Shown here: positions 50,347 to 59,253 of the stretch, in pieces
Layout: the number at the start of each line of letters is the position of its first letter
Position numbering within the stretch: the stretch's first letter is position 1
Assembly: GCA_050247135.1 (NCBI GenBank)
Contig: JBFWUT010000004.1
Span: 62,001-126,000, forward strand
DNA length: 64,000 nt
Reading direction: 5' to 3'
DNA from: Berkiella sp050247135
GTDB taxonomy: Bacteria; Pseudomonadota; Gammaproteobacteria; Berkiellales; Berkiellaceae
Notes under the pieces: model-generated
What the model was told of the DNA's origin: nothing
Database searches by the model: none
What the model saw: only the letters and a program-made list of their open reading frames with translations
Translations under genes and position numbers: made by a program

Positions 50347-51798
50347 TTAGGCTTCTTCAGTTAACGTCACAGGGGCTTTTTCTTCGCTGCGCCCGTATTG
50401 ATCATCCAGTCGTAAAATATCATCTTCTCCCAGGTAAGCACCCGATTGCACTTCGATGATTTCCAAGGGAATTTTGCCGACATTTTCTAAGCGATGATTC
50501 ACACCGATGGGAATATAGGTTGATTGGTTTTCTGCCAGCAAAAAGACTTCATCACCCCTTGTAACACGGGCGGTGCCTTTGACCACCACCCAATGCTCTG
50601 AACGATGATGATGACGCTGCAGTGATAATTTTTGATCCACCGCCACCGTGATCCGTTTTACTTGAAAACGCTCGCCGTGATCAATCGATTCAAAAGCACC
50701 CCAAGGACGATTCACTCTGTGGTGAAAAATCACTTCTTTACGAGCGTTTTCACGCATTTGACTCACAATCGGTTTAATTTCTTGCGCTTTGTCTTTGTCT
50801 AAGATCAACACAGCATCCGGTGTTTCCACCACCACTACATTATCGAGCCCTACCGTTACCACTAAACGGTGGTTTGCTTGAATTAAGCAATTTTGAGTAT
50901 GGCTTGTGATCACATCGCCTTTTAGCGCATTGCCATTTTGGTCTTTAGCCATAAGCTCTGCTAGTGCATCCCAAGCACCCACATCGTTCCAAGGACTTTG
51001 CAAGGGTAACATGGCACCGTTAATGGTTTTTTCCATAACAGCATAGTCAATCGAATCAACAGGGCTTTTTTCAAATTCAGCTGCGCCGGGGCGGATAAAA
51101 TCTTCAGAAAAACGGGCGTGCTGATAGGCAGCTTTGGCTGCATGATACATTTGGGCATCATGCAATAACAGCTCTTGCACAAAGGCGCCTGCTGAAAACA
51201 AGAACATACCGCTGTTCCACCAAAATTGTTTACTTTCTATGTAATTTTTGGCGGTCTGTGCATTGGGCTTTTCAACAAACTGACCAATCGAAAAACCAAT
51301 GTGATTTTCCAGTGGTTCACCTTTTTGAATATAGCCATAGCCCGTTTCAGGGTGAGTTGGCTCTATTCCGAAGGTTACTAACTTTCCTTGTTGTGCAATC
51401 TTGATGGCATCGAAAACTGTTGCCACAAAACCTTTGTTATCAGAGATCACATGATCTGAGGGCAACACTAATAGCAGGACATCTTCGTCAAAGGCATTAA
51501 GAGCATGCATGGCGGCCAAAGCCACTGCAGGAGCAGTCCCTTTGAATGAGGGCTCTAGCATAATAGCGCAATCGGGCCGCTGGGATTGTCTAACTTGCTC
51601 CGCTATCAAAAAGCGATGCTGCTCACTGCCCATCACAATGGGTGTGCCACACCCTGGAATTTGCGCAACCCTCTTGAGGGTGCTTTGAAATAAACTCATG
51701 CCATCAAACAACGAAATAAATTGCTTGGGATGGCTTTCTCGGGATAAAGGCCACAGGCGCGTGCCTGAGCCACCCGCGAGAATGACTGGGATCAACAT
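50347..51798 (-). CDS. manC: Mannose-1-phosphate guanylyltransferase / mannose-6-phosphate isomerase
   Basis: 483 residues, the normal length of the bifunctional ManC/AlgA/CpsB enzymes. N-terminal nucleotidyltransferase: 'VILAGGSGTRLWPLSRESHPKQF' (GGSGTRLWPLSR signature), 'LLVLPSDHVI' and 'FVEKPNAQTAKNYI'. C-terminal type II isomerase cupin: 'WGAFESIDHGERFQVKRITV' and 'QRHHHRSEHWVVVKGTARVT' with the metal-binding histidines. Makes GDP-mannose from mannose-1-P and interconverts fructose-6-P and mannose-6-P, for surface polysaccharide. GGAGGGGG before ATG. Alone here, without other polysaccharide genes. Confidence 0.96.
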   Translation of the reverse strand: MLIPVILAGGSGTRLWPLSRESHPKQFISLFDGMSLFQSTLKRVAQIPGCGTPIVMGSEQHRFLIAEQVRQSQRPDCAIMLEPSFKGTAPAVALAAMHALNAFDEDVLLLVLPSDHVISDNKGFVATVFDAIKIAQQGKLVTFGIEPTHPETGYGYIQKGEPLENHIGFSIGQFVEKPNAQTAKNYIESKQFWWNSGMFLFSAGAFVQELLLHDAQMYHAAKAAYQHARFSEDFIRPGAAEFEKSPVDSIDYAVMEKTINGAMLPLQSPWNDVGAWDALAELMAKDQNGNALKGDVITSHTQNCLIQANHRLVVTVGLDNVVVVETPDAVLILDKDKAQEIKPIVSQMRENARKEVIFHHRVNRPWGAFESIDHGERFQVKRITVAVDQKLSLQRHHHRSEHWVVVKGTARVTRGDEVFLLAENQSTYIPIGVNHRLENVGKIPLEIIEVQSGAYLGEDDILRLDDQYGRSEEKAPVTLTEEA

Positions 51799-51961
51799 GC
51801 CCCCTCCCTCTTCTTTTGGCGCACCACAAAAGCATTCATCGTAGCGAAGGTCATGATCCTCTGCAATCCCTATAGAAAAGATGGCAAGCTAACTTTTTAA
51901 ACACCCCTTTGCGAAGGCAACAGCCTGCCTTATACTCAAACACAATCATGAGGATCCCCCT

Positions 51962-53236
51962 ATGCCAGTGCGCAATCAATTCCAACTGCTTTTTCTTCGA
52001 CGCTTTGTTCCCTACTTTGGGACGCAGTTTATGGGTGCCTTGAACGATAATGTTTTTAAAACCTCACTACTCGTGCTCATCAGCATCACCTTTGCTAATG
52101 AATATCCCGATAAGGCTAATGTCTTAAATAATATTGCAGCCGCAGCATTTATCTTTCCGTTTTTTTTGTTTGCCGCCACTGCGGGACAACTAGCCGATAA
52201 ATTTCCTAAATATCGCTTAATCCAAATCATCAAATCAGCGGAAGTCGGTATTGCACTCTTAATTGGCGTGGGCTTTTACTTAAATCATTTTCCCTTTTTA
52301 TTATTTGTTTTATTTTTATTAGGGACTCAAGCGGCTTTTTTTTCGCCCGTCAAATACAGCATTTTGCCACAATATTTAACCACTGAAGAACTCACCGGTG
52401 GTAATGGTCTTGTGCAAATGGGTACCTTTATTGCCATTTTAATGGGGACCATCCTCGGCGGGCTATTGGTAAGTCATGCCAAGTGGGGAGAATTGTTCAT
52501 TTTTATCGCAACATTAACTTTTGCCTTAATAGGACTTGGTTTTAGCTTGATGATTCCACCCGCTGTTTATCCTGGACAAGTTCCTTCACTCAAAATAAAT
52601 TGGGAACCCTTCTCGCAAACCTGGCGCACCTTATCAAGTTCAATTAAAAATCCGATGCTGTTTACTGCCATGATTGGGATCTCCTGGTTTTGGTTTTATG
52701 GTAGCGTTTTGCTCACCCAAATACCCAATTATGCCAAGTTGCACCTCAATGGCGGCGCTGTGATCATGACCACATTGCTAACGCTCGTTTCATTGGGCAT
52801 TGGCATAGGATCGCTCTTGTGCGAAAAATTATCAGGCCATAAAGAAGAAATTGGCTTAGTCCCTTTTGGTGCCATTGGCTTAACGCTGTTTACCGTTGAT
52901 TTAAGTTTTGCCATCTCTTTAGGTCGAGTACTCACAGATTTATTTTTTCTTGGCCTATTTGGTGGATTTTATATCGTACCGCTTTATGTGATGTTGCAAA
53001 CCCGGAGTCCTGTTGAAACACGCTCCCAAGTCGTTGCCGCTAATAATATTATGAACGCTATATTCATGACCTTTGCAAGTATTGTTGCCATAGTCATGCT
53101 CAAAATTGGTCTTAGTATACCGCAGTTGTTTTTAGTCATTGCTTTGATGAATGCCGCTTTAACGCTGTGCATCTTTTGGACTCACCCTGAATTTATCATT
53201 CGTTTCAAACACTGGCTAAAATCCTTTAGAAAGTAG
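51962..53236 (+). CDS. MFS transporter of the LplT / acyl-lipid type
   Basis: 424 residues, about twelve membrane segments. The start 'FVPYFGTQFMGALNDNVFKTSLLVL' (family: F-tQ-lgAfnDN-fk), 'AGQLADKFPKYRLIQIIKSAEV', and 'GTQAAFFSPVKYSILPQYL' are typical of lysophospholipid transporter LplT and of the transporter half of Aas-type fusions. Probably flips lysophospholipid inward for re-acylation; in many bacteria it is fused to an acyltransferase/ligase, which is absent next to it. GAGGAT before ATG. 63 bases upstream of the response regulator gene. Confidence 0.88.
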   Translation: MPVRNQFQLLFLRRFVPYFGTQFMGALNDNVFKTSLLVLISITFANEYPDKANVLNNIAAAAFIFPFFLFAATAGQLADKFPKYRLIQIIKSAEVGIALLIGVGFYLNHFPFLLFVLFLLGTQAAFFSPVKYSILPQYLTTEELTGGNGLVQMGTFIAILMGTILGGLLVSHAKWGELFIFIATLTFALIGLGFSLMIPPAVYPGQVPSLKINWEPFSQTWRTLSSSIKNPMLFTAMIGISWFWFYGSVLLTQIPNYAKLHLNGGAVIMTTLLTLVSLGIGIGSLLCEKLSGHKEEIGLVPFGAIGLTLFTVDLSFAISLGRVLTDLFFLGLFGGFYIVPLYVMLQTRSPVETRSQVVAANNIMNAIFMTFASIVAIVMLKIGLSIPQLFLVIALMNAALTLCIFWTHPEFIIRFKHWLKSFRK

Positions 53237-53299
53237 CTAAACTTGTAGATATAGCCGAAAGCTTAATGAGTTGGTCGTAAATTCAGTAGAGGTTGGCCT

Positions 53300-54592
53300 A
53301 TGCTACAAGACACTTCTGCGTCAAAGCCCCGCGGGAATGTTTTATTCGTCGACGATGAAGAAAATATTACCAGGACGCTAGAAAGACAGTTCAAACCTTT
53401 AGGCTACAATGTTTTTGTCGCCAATAACGGTGTGGCTGCACTGCATATTCTCGCCAATGACAAAATCGATGTTGTTGTCTCTGATATGCGTATGCCTGAA
53501 ATGAATGGCGCCAGTCTCTTAAAAGAAGTAGCAACCAAATGGCCTAATGTTGGCCGGATTTTATTAACAGGCTTTGCTGAGGTGGATGCGGCGGTTGCCG
53601 CCATCAACGAAGGGAAGGTTGATTTTTATTTAGAAAAACCCTGGAATGTCAATTATATCGAATCTATTGTCAAAAACGCCGTTGAAACAAAGCATTTAAA
53701 AGAAAAAACCATTTTACTACAAAAAGAAGTATACCGTCAGAATCAAGAACTCCTCACACTGAACCACGCGCTTGAAAGTAAAGTGACTGCACGTACGCAA
53801 GAACTCAACCATACGCTTGAGAGCTTGCAGCAAAGTCAATTAGCCACTTTGAATATTTGCTCTAATTTAATTGAAAATCATCTACCGCAATATCGCGGGC
53901 ACGCAAAAAAGGTAGCTGATCTAGCAAGACAACTTGCCGTCATTCTGAAACTCTCTGAAACAGAAACCAATCATGTTTATTATGCTGGCTATCTCTACGC
54001 ATTAGGTAAAATTGCCTTACCCAAAGATATGTTGAATGTTCCTTATCGATTGCTGAAGGCTGATATCAAAAAAGTATTCGAACAATACCCTATCATTGGT
54101 AGCACAGCTCTTATGGGGAGTCAGCACCGAAATCTGGAAAATGTTGCTGAGATCATCTTGGCACACCGTGAAGCGTATAATGGTAAGGGTTATCCTCATA
54201 AATTAGCTAACGATAAAATCCCCTTTGGCGCACGGATTTTATATGTTGCTGTCGATTATGAGCAATACCAATTAGGAATGTTACTACCCGATAAACTAAC
54301 TCCTTTTCAAGCGGTTGAGCTAATAAAGGCTTCAAAGGGAATGATGTATGATCCTAAAGTCGTGGATGCGTTTTGTGAAGTCATTGCCTCAATGCCACAA
54401 GAATCATTCAAGCCCATTCAAGAAAAGATCATGACCCCTGAATCTATCAAGCCTGGGATGGTGTTATCGCGGGATCTATTGTCCCCTACTGGGATGCTAT
54501 TGTTACCCAAAGGTATCACATTAGATGAGAAGTCTATTCTTAACCTGGCCAAGCTACACAATATCATTATTTACATTCATATTGATCAGTAA
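53300..54592 (+). CDS. Response regulator with degenerate HD-GYP-like domain
   Basis: 430 residues. Receiver domain ~12-130: acidic pair 'VDDEE', phospho-acceptor Asp in 'VSDMRMPEMNG', Thr in 'LLTGFAE' and Lys in 'YLEKPWN'. A coiled linker (~130-185) joins it to an HD-GYP-related output domain, but the metal-binding HD is replaced: 'YLYALGKIALPKDML' where active enzymes have LHDIGKI-iPd-iL; HREAYNGKGYP keeps GYP. It therefore probably does not cleave cyclic di-GMP and may bind it or act by protein contact. A C-terminal beta domain ('IKPGMVLSRDLLSPTGMLLLPKG') follows. 14 bases before the histidine kinase gene. Confidence 0.9.
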   Translation: MLQDTSASKPRGNVLFVDDEENITRTLERQFKPLGYNVFVANNGVAALHILANDKIDVVVSDMRMPEMNGASLLKEVATKWPNVGRILLTGFAEVDAAVAAINEGKVDFYLEKPWNVNYIESIVKNAVETKHLKEKTILLQKEVYRQNQELLTLNHALESKVTARTQELNHTLESLQQSQLATLNICSNLIENHLPQYRGHAKKVADLARQLAVILKLSETETNHVYYAGYLYALGKIALPKDMLNVPYRLLKADIKKVFEQYPIIGSTALMGSQHRNLENVAEIILAHREAYNGKGYPHKLANDKIPFGARILYVAVDYEQYQLGMLLPDKLTPFQAVELIKASKGMMYDPKVVDAFCEVIASMPQESFKPIQEKIMTPESIKPGMVLSRDLLSPTGMLLLPKGITLDEKSILNLAKLHNIIIYIHIDQ

Positions 54593-54606
54593 CCAGGTCA
54601 CAAGTT

Positions 54607-55977
54607 ATGCAAACTCATCAAGATTTTTTTAACAAAATTCCTCCCCCTTTACTTACGCCTACCCCATTGGAGATAGAAAAGTATCAAAAAGGCCTAGAGT
54701 TACTGGTCACACTCATTGACTACGCGCAAAGACGTCATATTGATCTCTCGGATATACTACGATTCTATCTTAAAAAAGTATGTAAATTCTCAAAATGGCC
54801 GATTGGCGTGATTTATTTTATTCCTGAAAAAGAACCGTTTACTCTGGTGGCATCGAATATCCATTTTATAAAACATGAAAAGAAGTTCACCCCAACAATT
54901 AAATATTTATTTAAAAAAGGCGAAGATCTGGCGCGCAGAACCATTGAAGCTGATTCACCGCTTGCTGATACAATTTCGATTGAAAACAAAGGATCCATTA
55001 TTTCATCAATCACCTGGTCTTATGCATTACCTTTGCATTATTATGACAAAGTGATTGGTGTGGCTCAATTTTTTTCAAAGCGTAACCATGAAGCCAAGAA
55101 AGGGCAACTCGATTTTGTCGCACATGCCACAAGACATATCAACATGATTATCGAAAGAGAAACTTCCGAAAAAAAAATTAAATATAACAAACGAAAATTA
55201 GAAGCAACTTTAGTAAAATTAAAAGAAACGCAAATGCAGCTGGTCCAGCATTCTAAAATGATATCCATTGGTGAGCTTGCAGCGGGCATGGCACATGAAA
55301 TTAACAACCCCATGGGCTATGTGCAAAATAATTTGTCAGCGCTGCAAAGATATGTTACGACTTTATCTGAAAGCCTAAAACAGCAACATCCTGCTAACAC
55401 TCCCCTCGATAAAAATATCGAGTTCATTCTTTCGGATATTGATAACCTATTTAGTGAGTCTTTTGAGGGAATCCAGCAAATTTTAAGCATTGTTTCGGGA
55501 TTGAAATCCTTTGCGCGCACCACAGACAGTACTTTTTCAATGTGTGATATTAACGAATGTATTGAAAACAGTCTGAAGATGGCACGTAACCAATTAAAAT
55601 ATAAATGCGAGATTAAAAAGGAACTCAGCACTGTACCGACTGTTTATGGTAACTATAATCAACTGACCCAAGTTTTTGTTAATTTACTAGTCAATGCTAG
55701 CCAAGCCATTGCAGAAAAAGGCACTATCACTGTTAAAACATTCGTGCAACGAGGCAAAGTCGTAATAGTGATGGCCGATACAGGCTGTGGGATTTCGCAA
55801 GATAATATCCATAAGATATTCGATCCGTTTTTTACCACTAAGCCAATTGGTATTGGTTGTGGGCTTGGCTTGTCTATTACTTACGGAATTATTCAAGATC
55901 ATGGTGGTACCATAGATGTCACTTCTAAAATAAATGTCGGCACAACTTTCATCATCCGCCTACCCTTTAAGGTGTAA
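54607..55977 (+). CDS. Hybrid-less sensor histidine kinase with GAF-like domain
   Basis: 456 residues, no membrane segment, so cytoplasmic. N-terminal GAF-like sensor (~25-180: 'VCKFSKWPIGVIYFIPEKEPFTLVASNIHF', 'YALPLHYYDKVIGVAQFFSK'), a coiled coil (~185-220), H-box 'MISIGELAAGMAHEINNPMG' with the phospho-acceptor His, and the ATPase domain: N-box 'FVNLLVNASQAI', G1 'MADTGCGISQDNIHKIFDPFFTTK' and G2 'GCGLGLSITYGIIQDHGG'. Partner of the response regulator at 53300. Its 3' end overlaps panP (convergent) by 11 bases. Confidence 0.93.
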   Translation: MQTHQDFFNKIPPPLLTPTPLEIEKYQKGLELLVTLIDYAQRRHIDLSDILRFYLKKVCKFSKWPIGVIYFIPEKEPFTLVASNIHFIKHEKKFTPTIKYLFKKGEDLARRTIEADSPLADTISIENKGSIISSITWSYALPLHYYDKVIGVAQFFSKRNHEAKKGQLDFVAHATRHINMIIERETSEKKIKYNKRKLEATLVKLKETQMQLVQHSKMISIGELAAGMAHEINNPMGYVQNNLSALQRYVTTLSESLKQQHPANTPLDKNIEFILSDIDNLFSESFEGIQQILSIVSGLKSFARTTDSTFSMCDINECIENSLKMARNQLKYKCEIKKELSTVPTVYGNYNQLTQVFVNLLVNASQAIAEKGTITVKTFVQRGKVVIVMADTGCGISQDNIHKIFDPFFTTKPIGIGCGLGLSITYGIIQDHGGTIDVTSKINVGTTFIIRLPFKV

Positions 55978-57607
55978 CAGACTCAATCTTAGCTGCAAGG
56001 GCTATCTGTTCCTGTAACACGGCATCAATATCGGCTCGTTGAGTCAAAGGATTAAATAGTATAGCGCGTAATGCAACCACTTCGCCTTGGCCTTTTAAAT
56101 AAGGCAGCCACGTCATGGAAATAAAGGATTTACCTGCTTGATATTGTAGTTTTTGCAATTGCATATTGAGTTGATTGATCTGATGATTTTCAGTAGGTGT
56201 CAGCTTCCCTTGTCCACATGCCGATCGCAACGCTGGGGGAAGGTAACGATAATTGATAACATTCAGATCTGGCTGCCACAAGATCTCAAAGGCATCATTT
56301 GCTTTTAGGCATTCAATAAAATATTTTGCTAGCTGCATTGCACTATCTAGCAATTTTTCATACCCTGAGCTTGCGAATAAATATAGGCTTGCATGTAAAA
56401 ATAAAGCCATTGCTGACCGTGTTCCTTCTGGACTGTTTTTGCCAAAATCAAATCCTTTGCTCACAGCTTGATAATCAGCCAACACCGTCATTGCGTGTAT
56501 GGCTCTTTCATCACGAAATAAACATAAACTAATACCCACCGGCAAATACAGTTGTTTATGGCCACAGACTGTAATCGAATCGGCAGTTTCAATGCCATTT
56601 AGTAGATGGCGGTAGGTTGATGAAAATAGGAAAGGCCCTCCAAAAGAGGCATCCACATGGAAATGGATGTTATATCGACGTGCCATCTCTCCCATCGCTT
56701 GAAGGGGATCAATGGAGCCTGTTTCAGTCGCACCGGCAATACCAATCAAAGCAATAATTTTTATTTTATTTTTTTGTAGATCCTTTATTCTGGCTTGGAG
56801 GTTATCGATATCCAGTTGCCCATTGCTTAAGAGGGAAAGTTCTTCAATATTCTCTATCCCTATTCCAAGCAATGAACAAGCCTTTTTAAATGAATAATGT
56901 AATAAAGGCGAAACCAAGATTTTTGTGCCAAGATAGGGGCTCAAAGCCAGCGACTGGGTAAAGCCCTTTTCAGCAATCCCAGGCAGCGCCCTATTTCTGG
57001 CTACCCAAAGTGCAAGAACATTGGCTTGTGTACCACCTGAAACAACCATCCCTAAATCACTCTCGGCATGTTGGATATGCTCACCATAATAATCATCTGT
57101 AAATTGATAAAAAAGTCGATGTAACATTGCAATGACTTCTCGCTCAAGAAAAGTCATCACTTTGGAGGTCTCGAGTTTAACGACATTTTGATTCAACGAT
57201 GTCAACCACTCACTCAACTCAAGATGAAAGGAAGGTAGTTTTGAAGTCATGTGACCAATAAATTTAGGCGAGCCGGTATTGATGGTAAATGGTTGGATTT
57301 TGTTATAAAAATACTCTTCATAATCTTGCCAAGTCCACGGTATTTCTGGGATCATGGATTGCTTAAATTGTTCTTTCAAATCTTGAATATCAATATCTGG
57401 TTCCGTTATTTTCGGGTCCCCTTCTGTACCATAAAAATAGTTAAACGGAACAGTCGTCACTTTCGTTATATAATCTTGGCAAGCTGTTTTTGTATCCGGT
57501 CCAAAAACGCAAAGTGATCCCGGGGGATGGTGATATCCTTCCCATAACAAATACTCGCCTTTTGCGTTCTTAAGAACTTGGCACGCTGTTGTTGATGGCT
57601 TTTCCAT
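55967..57607 (-). CDS. panP: Aspartate 1-decarboxylase, PLP-dependent (PanP)
   Basis: 546 residues, the length of PanP. Group II PLP decarboxylase: 'SPKFIGHMTSKLPSFHLELSEWL' (substrate region), 'MVVSGGTQANVLALWVARN', 'HVDASFGGPFLFS' (PLP Asp) and 'TVCGHKQLYLPVGISL' with the Schiff-base Lys in GHKQ. PanP makes beta-alanine from aspartate for pantothenate and coenzyme A and replaces PanD in many gammaproteobacteria; no panD or other pan gene is in the window. Glutamate decarboxylase activity is an alternative. Divergent from the ATP-grasp gene with a ~65-base gap. Confidence 0.92.
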   Translation of the reverse strand: MEKPSTTACQVLKNAKGEYLLWEGYHHPPGSLCVFGPDTKTACQDYITKVTTVPFNYFYGTEGDPKITEPDIDIQDLKEQFKQSMIPEIPWTWQDYEEYFYNKIQPFTINTGSPKFIGHMTSKLPSFHLELSEWLTSLNQNVVKLETSKVMTFLEREVIAMLHRLFYQFTDDYYGEHIQHAESDLGMVVSGGTQANVLALWVARNRALPGIAEKGFTQSLALSPYLGTKILVSPLLHYSFKKACSLLGIGIENIEELSLLSNGQLDIDNLQARIKDLQKNKIKIIALIGIAGATETGSIDPLQAMGEMARRYNIHFHVDASFGGPFLFSSTYRHLLNGIETADSITVCGHKQLYLPVGISLCLFRDERAIHAMTVLADYQAVSKGFDFGKNSPEGTRSAMALFLHASLYLFASSGYEKLLDSAMQLAKYFIECLKANDAFEILWQPDLNVINYRYLPPALRSACGQGKLTPTENHQINQLNMQLQKLQYQAGKSFISMTWLPYLKGQGEVVALRAILFNPLTQRADIDAVLQEQIALAAKIESVTP

Positions 57608-57682
57608 ATATCTTTAGTGTGGCTTAAATCTTGATTGGTAGCCTTATTTTGCCGATAAGTAATCGAGGGAATGGTGTGCATA

Positions 57683-58762
57683 ATGAATAAATTAACACGT
57701 CTTTATTTTGAGGCTTGCAAGGAACTGCATTTAAACCCAGTCGAGATCGCTGAGATCCATGGTTTTCAATTTACCTTGGGTAAAAAAAGTTATTTTTTTA
57801 GAAAAGGAGCTACCCCTTTTAATAATATTTCAGCTGCCTCGATCGCCATGAATAAATATAGTACCAACTTACTGTTAAACTCACATCATATCCCTGTGCC
57901 CAAAGCTTTCGGAATAACCCGCAGTGAATATCAGCAAGGATTGCTGGATATAAGTCATCTTCAATTTCCTTTAGTTATTAAACCCTGCTGGGATAGTTCA
58001 TCGGGTAAGGGCGTGATTTGCAATATTCCCACGCTTGCCAATTTAAAACAATTATTGAAACATTCTTTTCAAAAGAAAAAGGCTATTTGCATCGAAGAAT
58101 TTCAAGTCAATCTTCGCTCCTACCGTGTATTGGTTTTTAACGGTGAAGTCATAGGCTTGCTTGAAAGGATCCCTGCGCATGTTGTTGGTGATGGTCATCA
58201 TACTATTTCGCAACTGATCGAGATTGAAAATGTCAGACGACGGATCTTAAATAAAAAGCTTCCCTATGGTCCTCTTAAAATGAATGAAGAAACCGACTAT
58301 ATATTCAAAGAACGGGGCATTAATGCCAATTACGTGCCCCATTTAGATGAAAAAATCTCGATTCTGTATGTTTGTAATTCAGGAGCAGGTGGTACAACAG
58401 TCGGTCTTAGCCTCAAAAATATTTGCTGCGAAAATAAGCAAATCGCAGTTCGAGCTGCTAAAATTCTCGATTTACATTTAGTGGGATTGGATTTTCTTTG
58501 CGAAGATATCAGCAAACCGATAACTCAAACTAGAGGGTTCGTTATTGAAGCCAATGCCGCTCCTGATATAAGCATTCATGAAAATACGCCTTATGGTGAA
58601 GTGGCACAAGTCAGTAGTATCATCATGAAAAAATTTATTTACCAAAATCTTTTTTCCTACTGTGTACAAAGATGCCATGGGAAATATGCGCTTATTATCA
58701 TCAAAACATTAGTCGTGCTGGCCATTATTATTGGGACTGGTAAAGCACTCTCTGCTTTTTGA
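57683..58762 (+). CDS. ATP-grasp ligase with C-terminal membrane segment
   Basis: 359 residues from ATG 57683; ATG 57671 is touched directly by GAGGGA and is less likely. ATP-grasp fold: 'FPLVIKPCWDSSSGKGVICNI' (ATP-lid Lys and Gly loop), 'CIEEFQVNLRSYRVLVFNGEVIGLLERIPAHVVGDGHHTISQLI' region (~140-185), and 'GFVIEANAAPDISIHE' (Mg ligands Glu, Asn). The RvLV--G-v-g---R-Pa-VvGDG-hTI-eLI block is that of cyanophycin synthetase and GshF-type ATP-grasp domains. A hydrophobic C-terminal helix ('IIKTLVVLAIIIGTG') anchors it. Joins a carboxylate to an amine; substrates unknown. Divergent from panP, so beta-alanine or aspartate is a possible substrate, an inference. Confidence 0.85.
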   Translation: MNKLTRLYFEACKELHLNPVEIAEIHGFQFTLGKKSYFFRKGATPFNNISAASIAMNKYSTNLLLNSHHIPVPKAFGITRSEYQQGLLDISHLQFPLVIKPCWDSSSGKGVICNIPTLANLKQLLKHSFQKKKAICIEEFQVNLRSYRVLVFNGEVIGLLERIPAHVVGDGHHTISQLIEIENVRRRILNKKLPYGPLKMNEETDYIFKERGINANYVPHLDEKISILYVCNSGAGGTTVGLSLKNICCENKQIAVRAAKILDLHLVGLDFLCEDISKPITQTRGFVIEANAAPDISIHENTPYGEVAQVSSIIMKKFIYQNLFSYCVQRCHGKYALIIIKTLVVLAIIIGTGKALSAF

Positions 58763-58770
58763 TGTGAATT

Positions 58771-59160
58771 TCAACTGCGCCATTGTATTGGCGTAGGTCT
58801 GCCCTCTTGGTTAATGGCAACATAAGTAAACAACCCTTCAGTTACTTTTTGTTGGGTATGATTATCCATGCGCTCAACCCACACTTCGACATTAATTCCT
58901 ACCGAGGTATTACCACGTTTGGCAATACTGGCAAAGCAGCTGACCACATCGCCCACATAGACCGGCCTAATAAACACCATTTTATCGATTGCAACGGTTG
59001 TCATTCTTGAATGTGAACATTGGTGTGCCAAAATGGCACCGCCCAAATCCATTTGTGAAACTAACCACCCCCCAAACATATCGCCATAACGATTGGTATC
59101 ACGTGGCATGGCAATGGTCTTAATCACTAGTTCGCCGTTTGGGACATCCACAGGTGTCAT
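58771..59160 (-). CDS. yciA: Acyl-CoA thioesterase, YciA family
   Basis: 129 residues, one hotdog domain, YciA length (~132). 'GELVIKTIAMPRDTNRYGDMFGGWLVSQMDLGGAILA' has the family's P-DtN--GD-FGGWl--qmD with catalytic Asp, then 'VAIDKMVFIRPVYVGDVVSCFA' and 'VGINVEVWVER'. Hydrolyses short to medium acyl-CoAs in the cytoplasm. GGGAG before ATG. Divergent from ftsI. Confidence 0.95.
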   Translation of the reverse strand: MTPVDVPNGELVIKTIAMPRDTNRYGDMFGGWLVSQMDLGGAILAHQCSHSRMTTVAIDKMVFIRPVYVGDVVSCFASIAKRGNTSVGINVEVWVERMDNHTQQKVTEGLFTYVAINQEGRPTPIQWRS

Positions 59161-59253
59161 AGAAAGCTCCCTTTTTCAAAAGCATCACTTCATTATAGTA
59201 GTCGATAAGCATATACTTTTGACGTAATCGTATTAATCCACAACCATAAAGAA

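Noticed and set aside
59142..59149. GGACATCC in yciA as a member of the repeat family
   Set aside because: Isolated, 41 kb from the block, and it encodes an ordinary Asp-Val-Pro near the start; probably chance.
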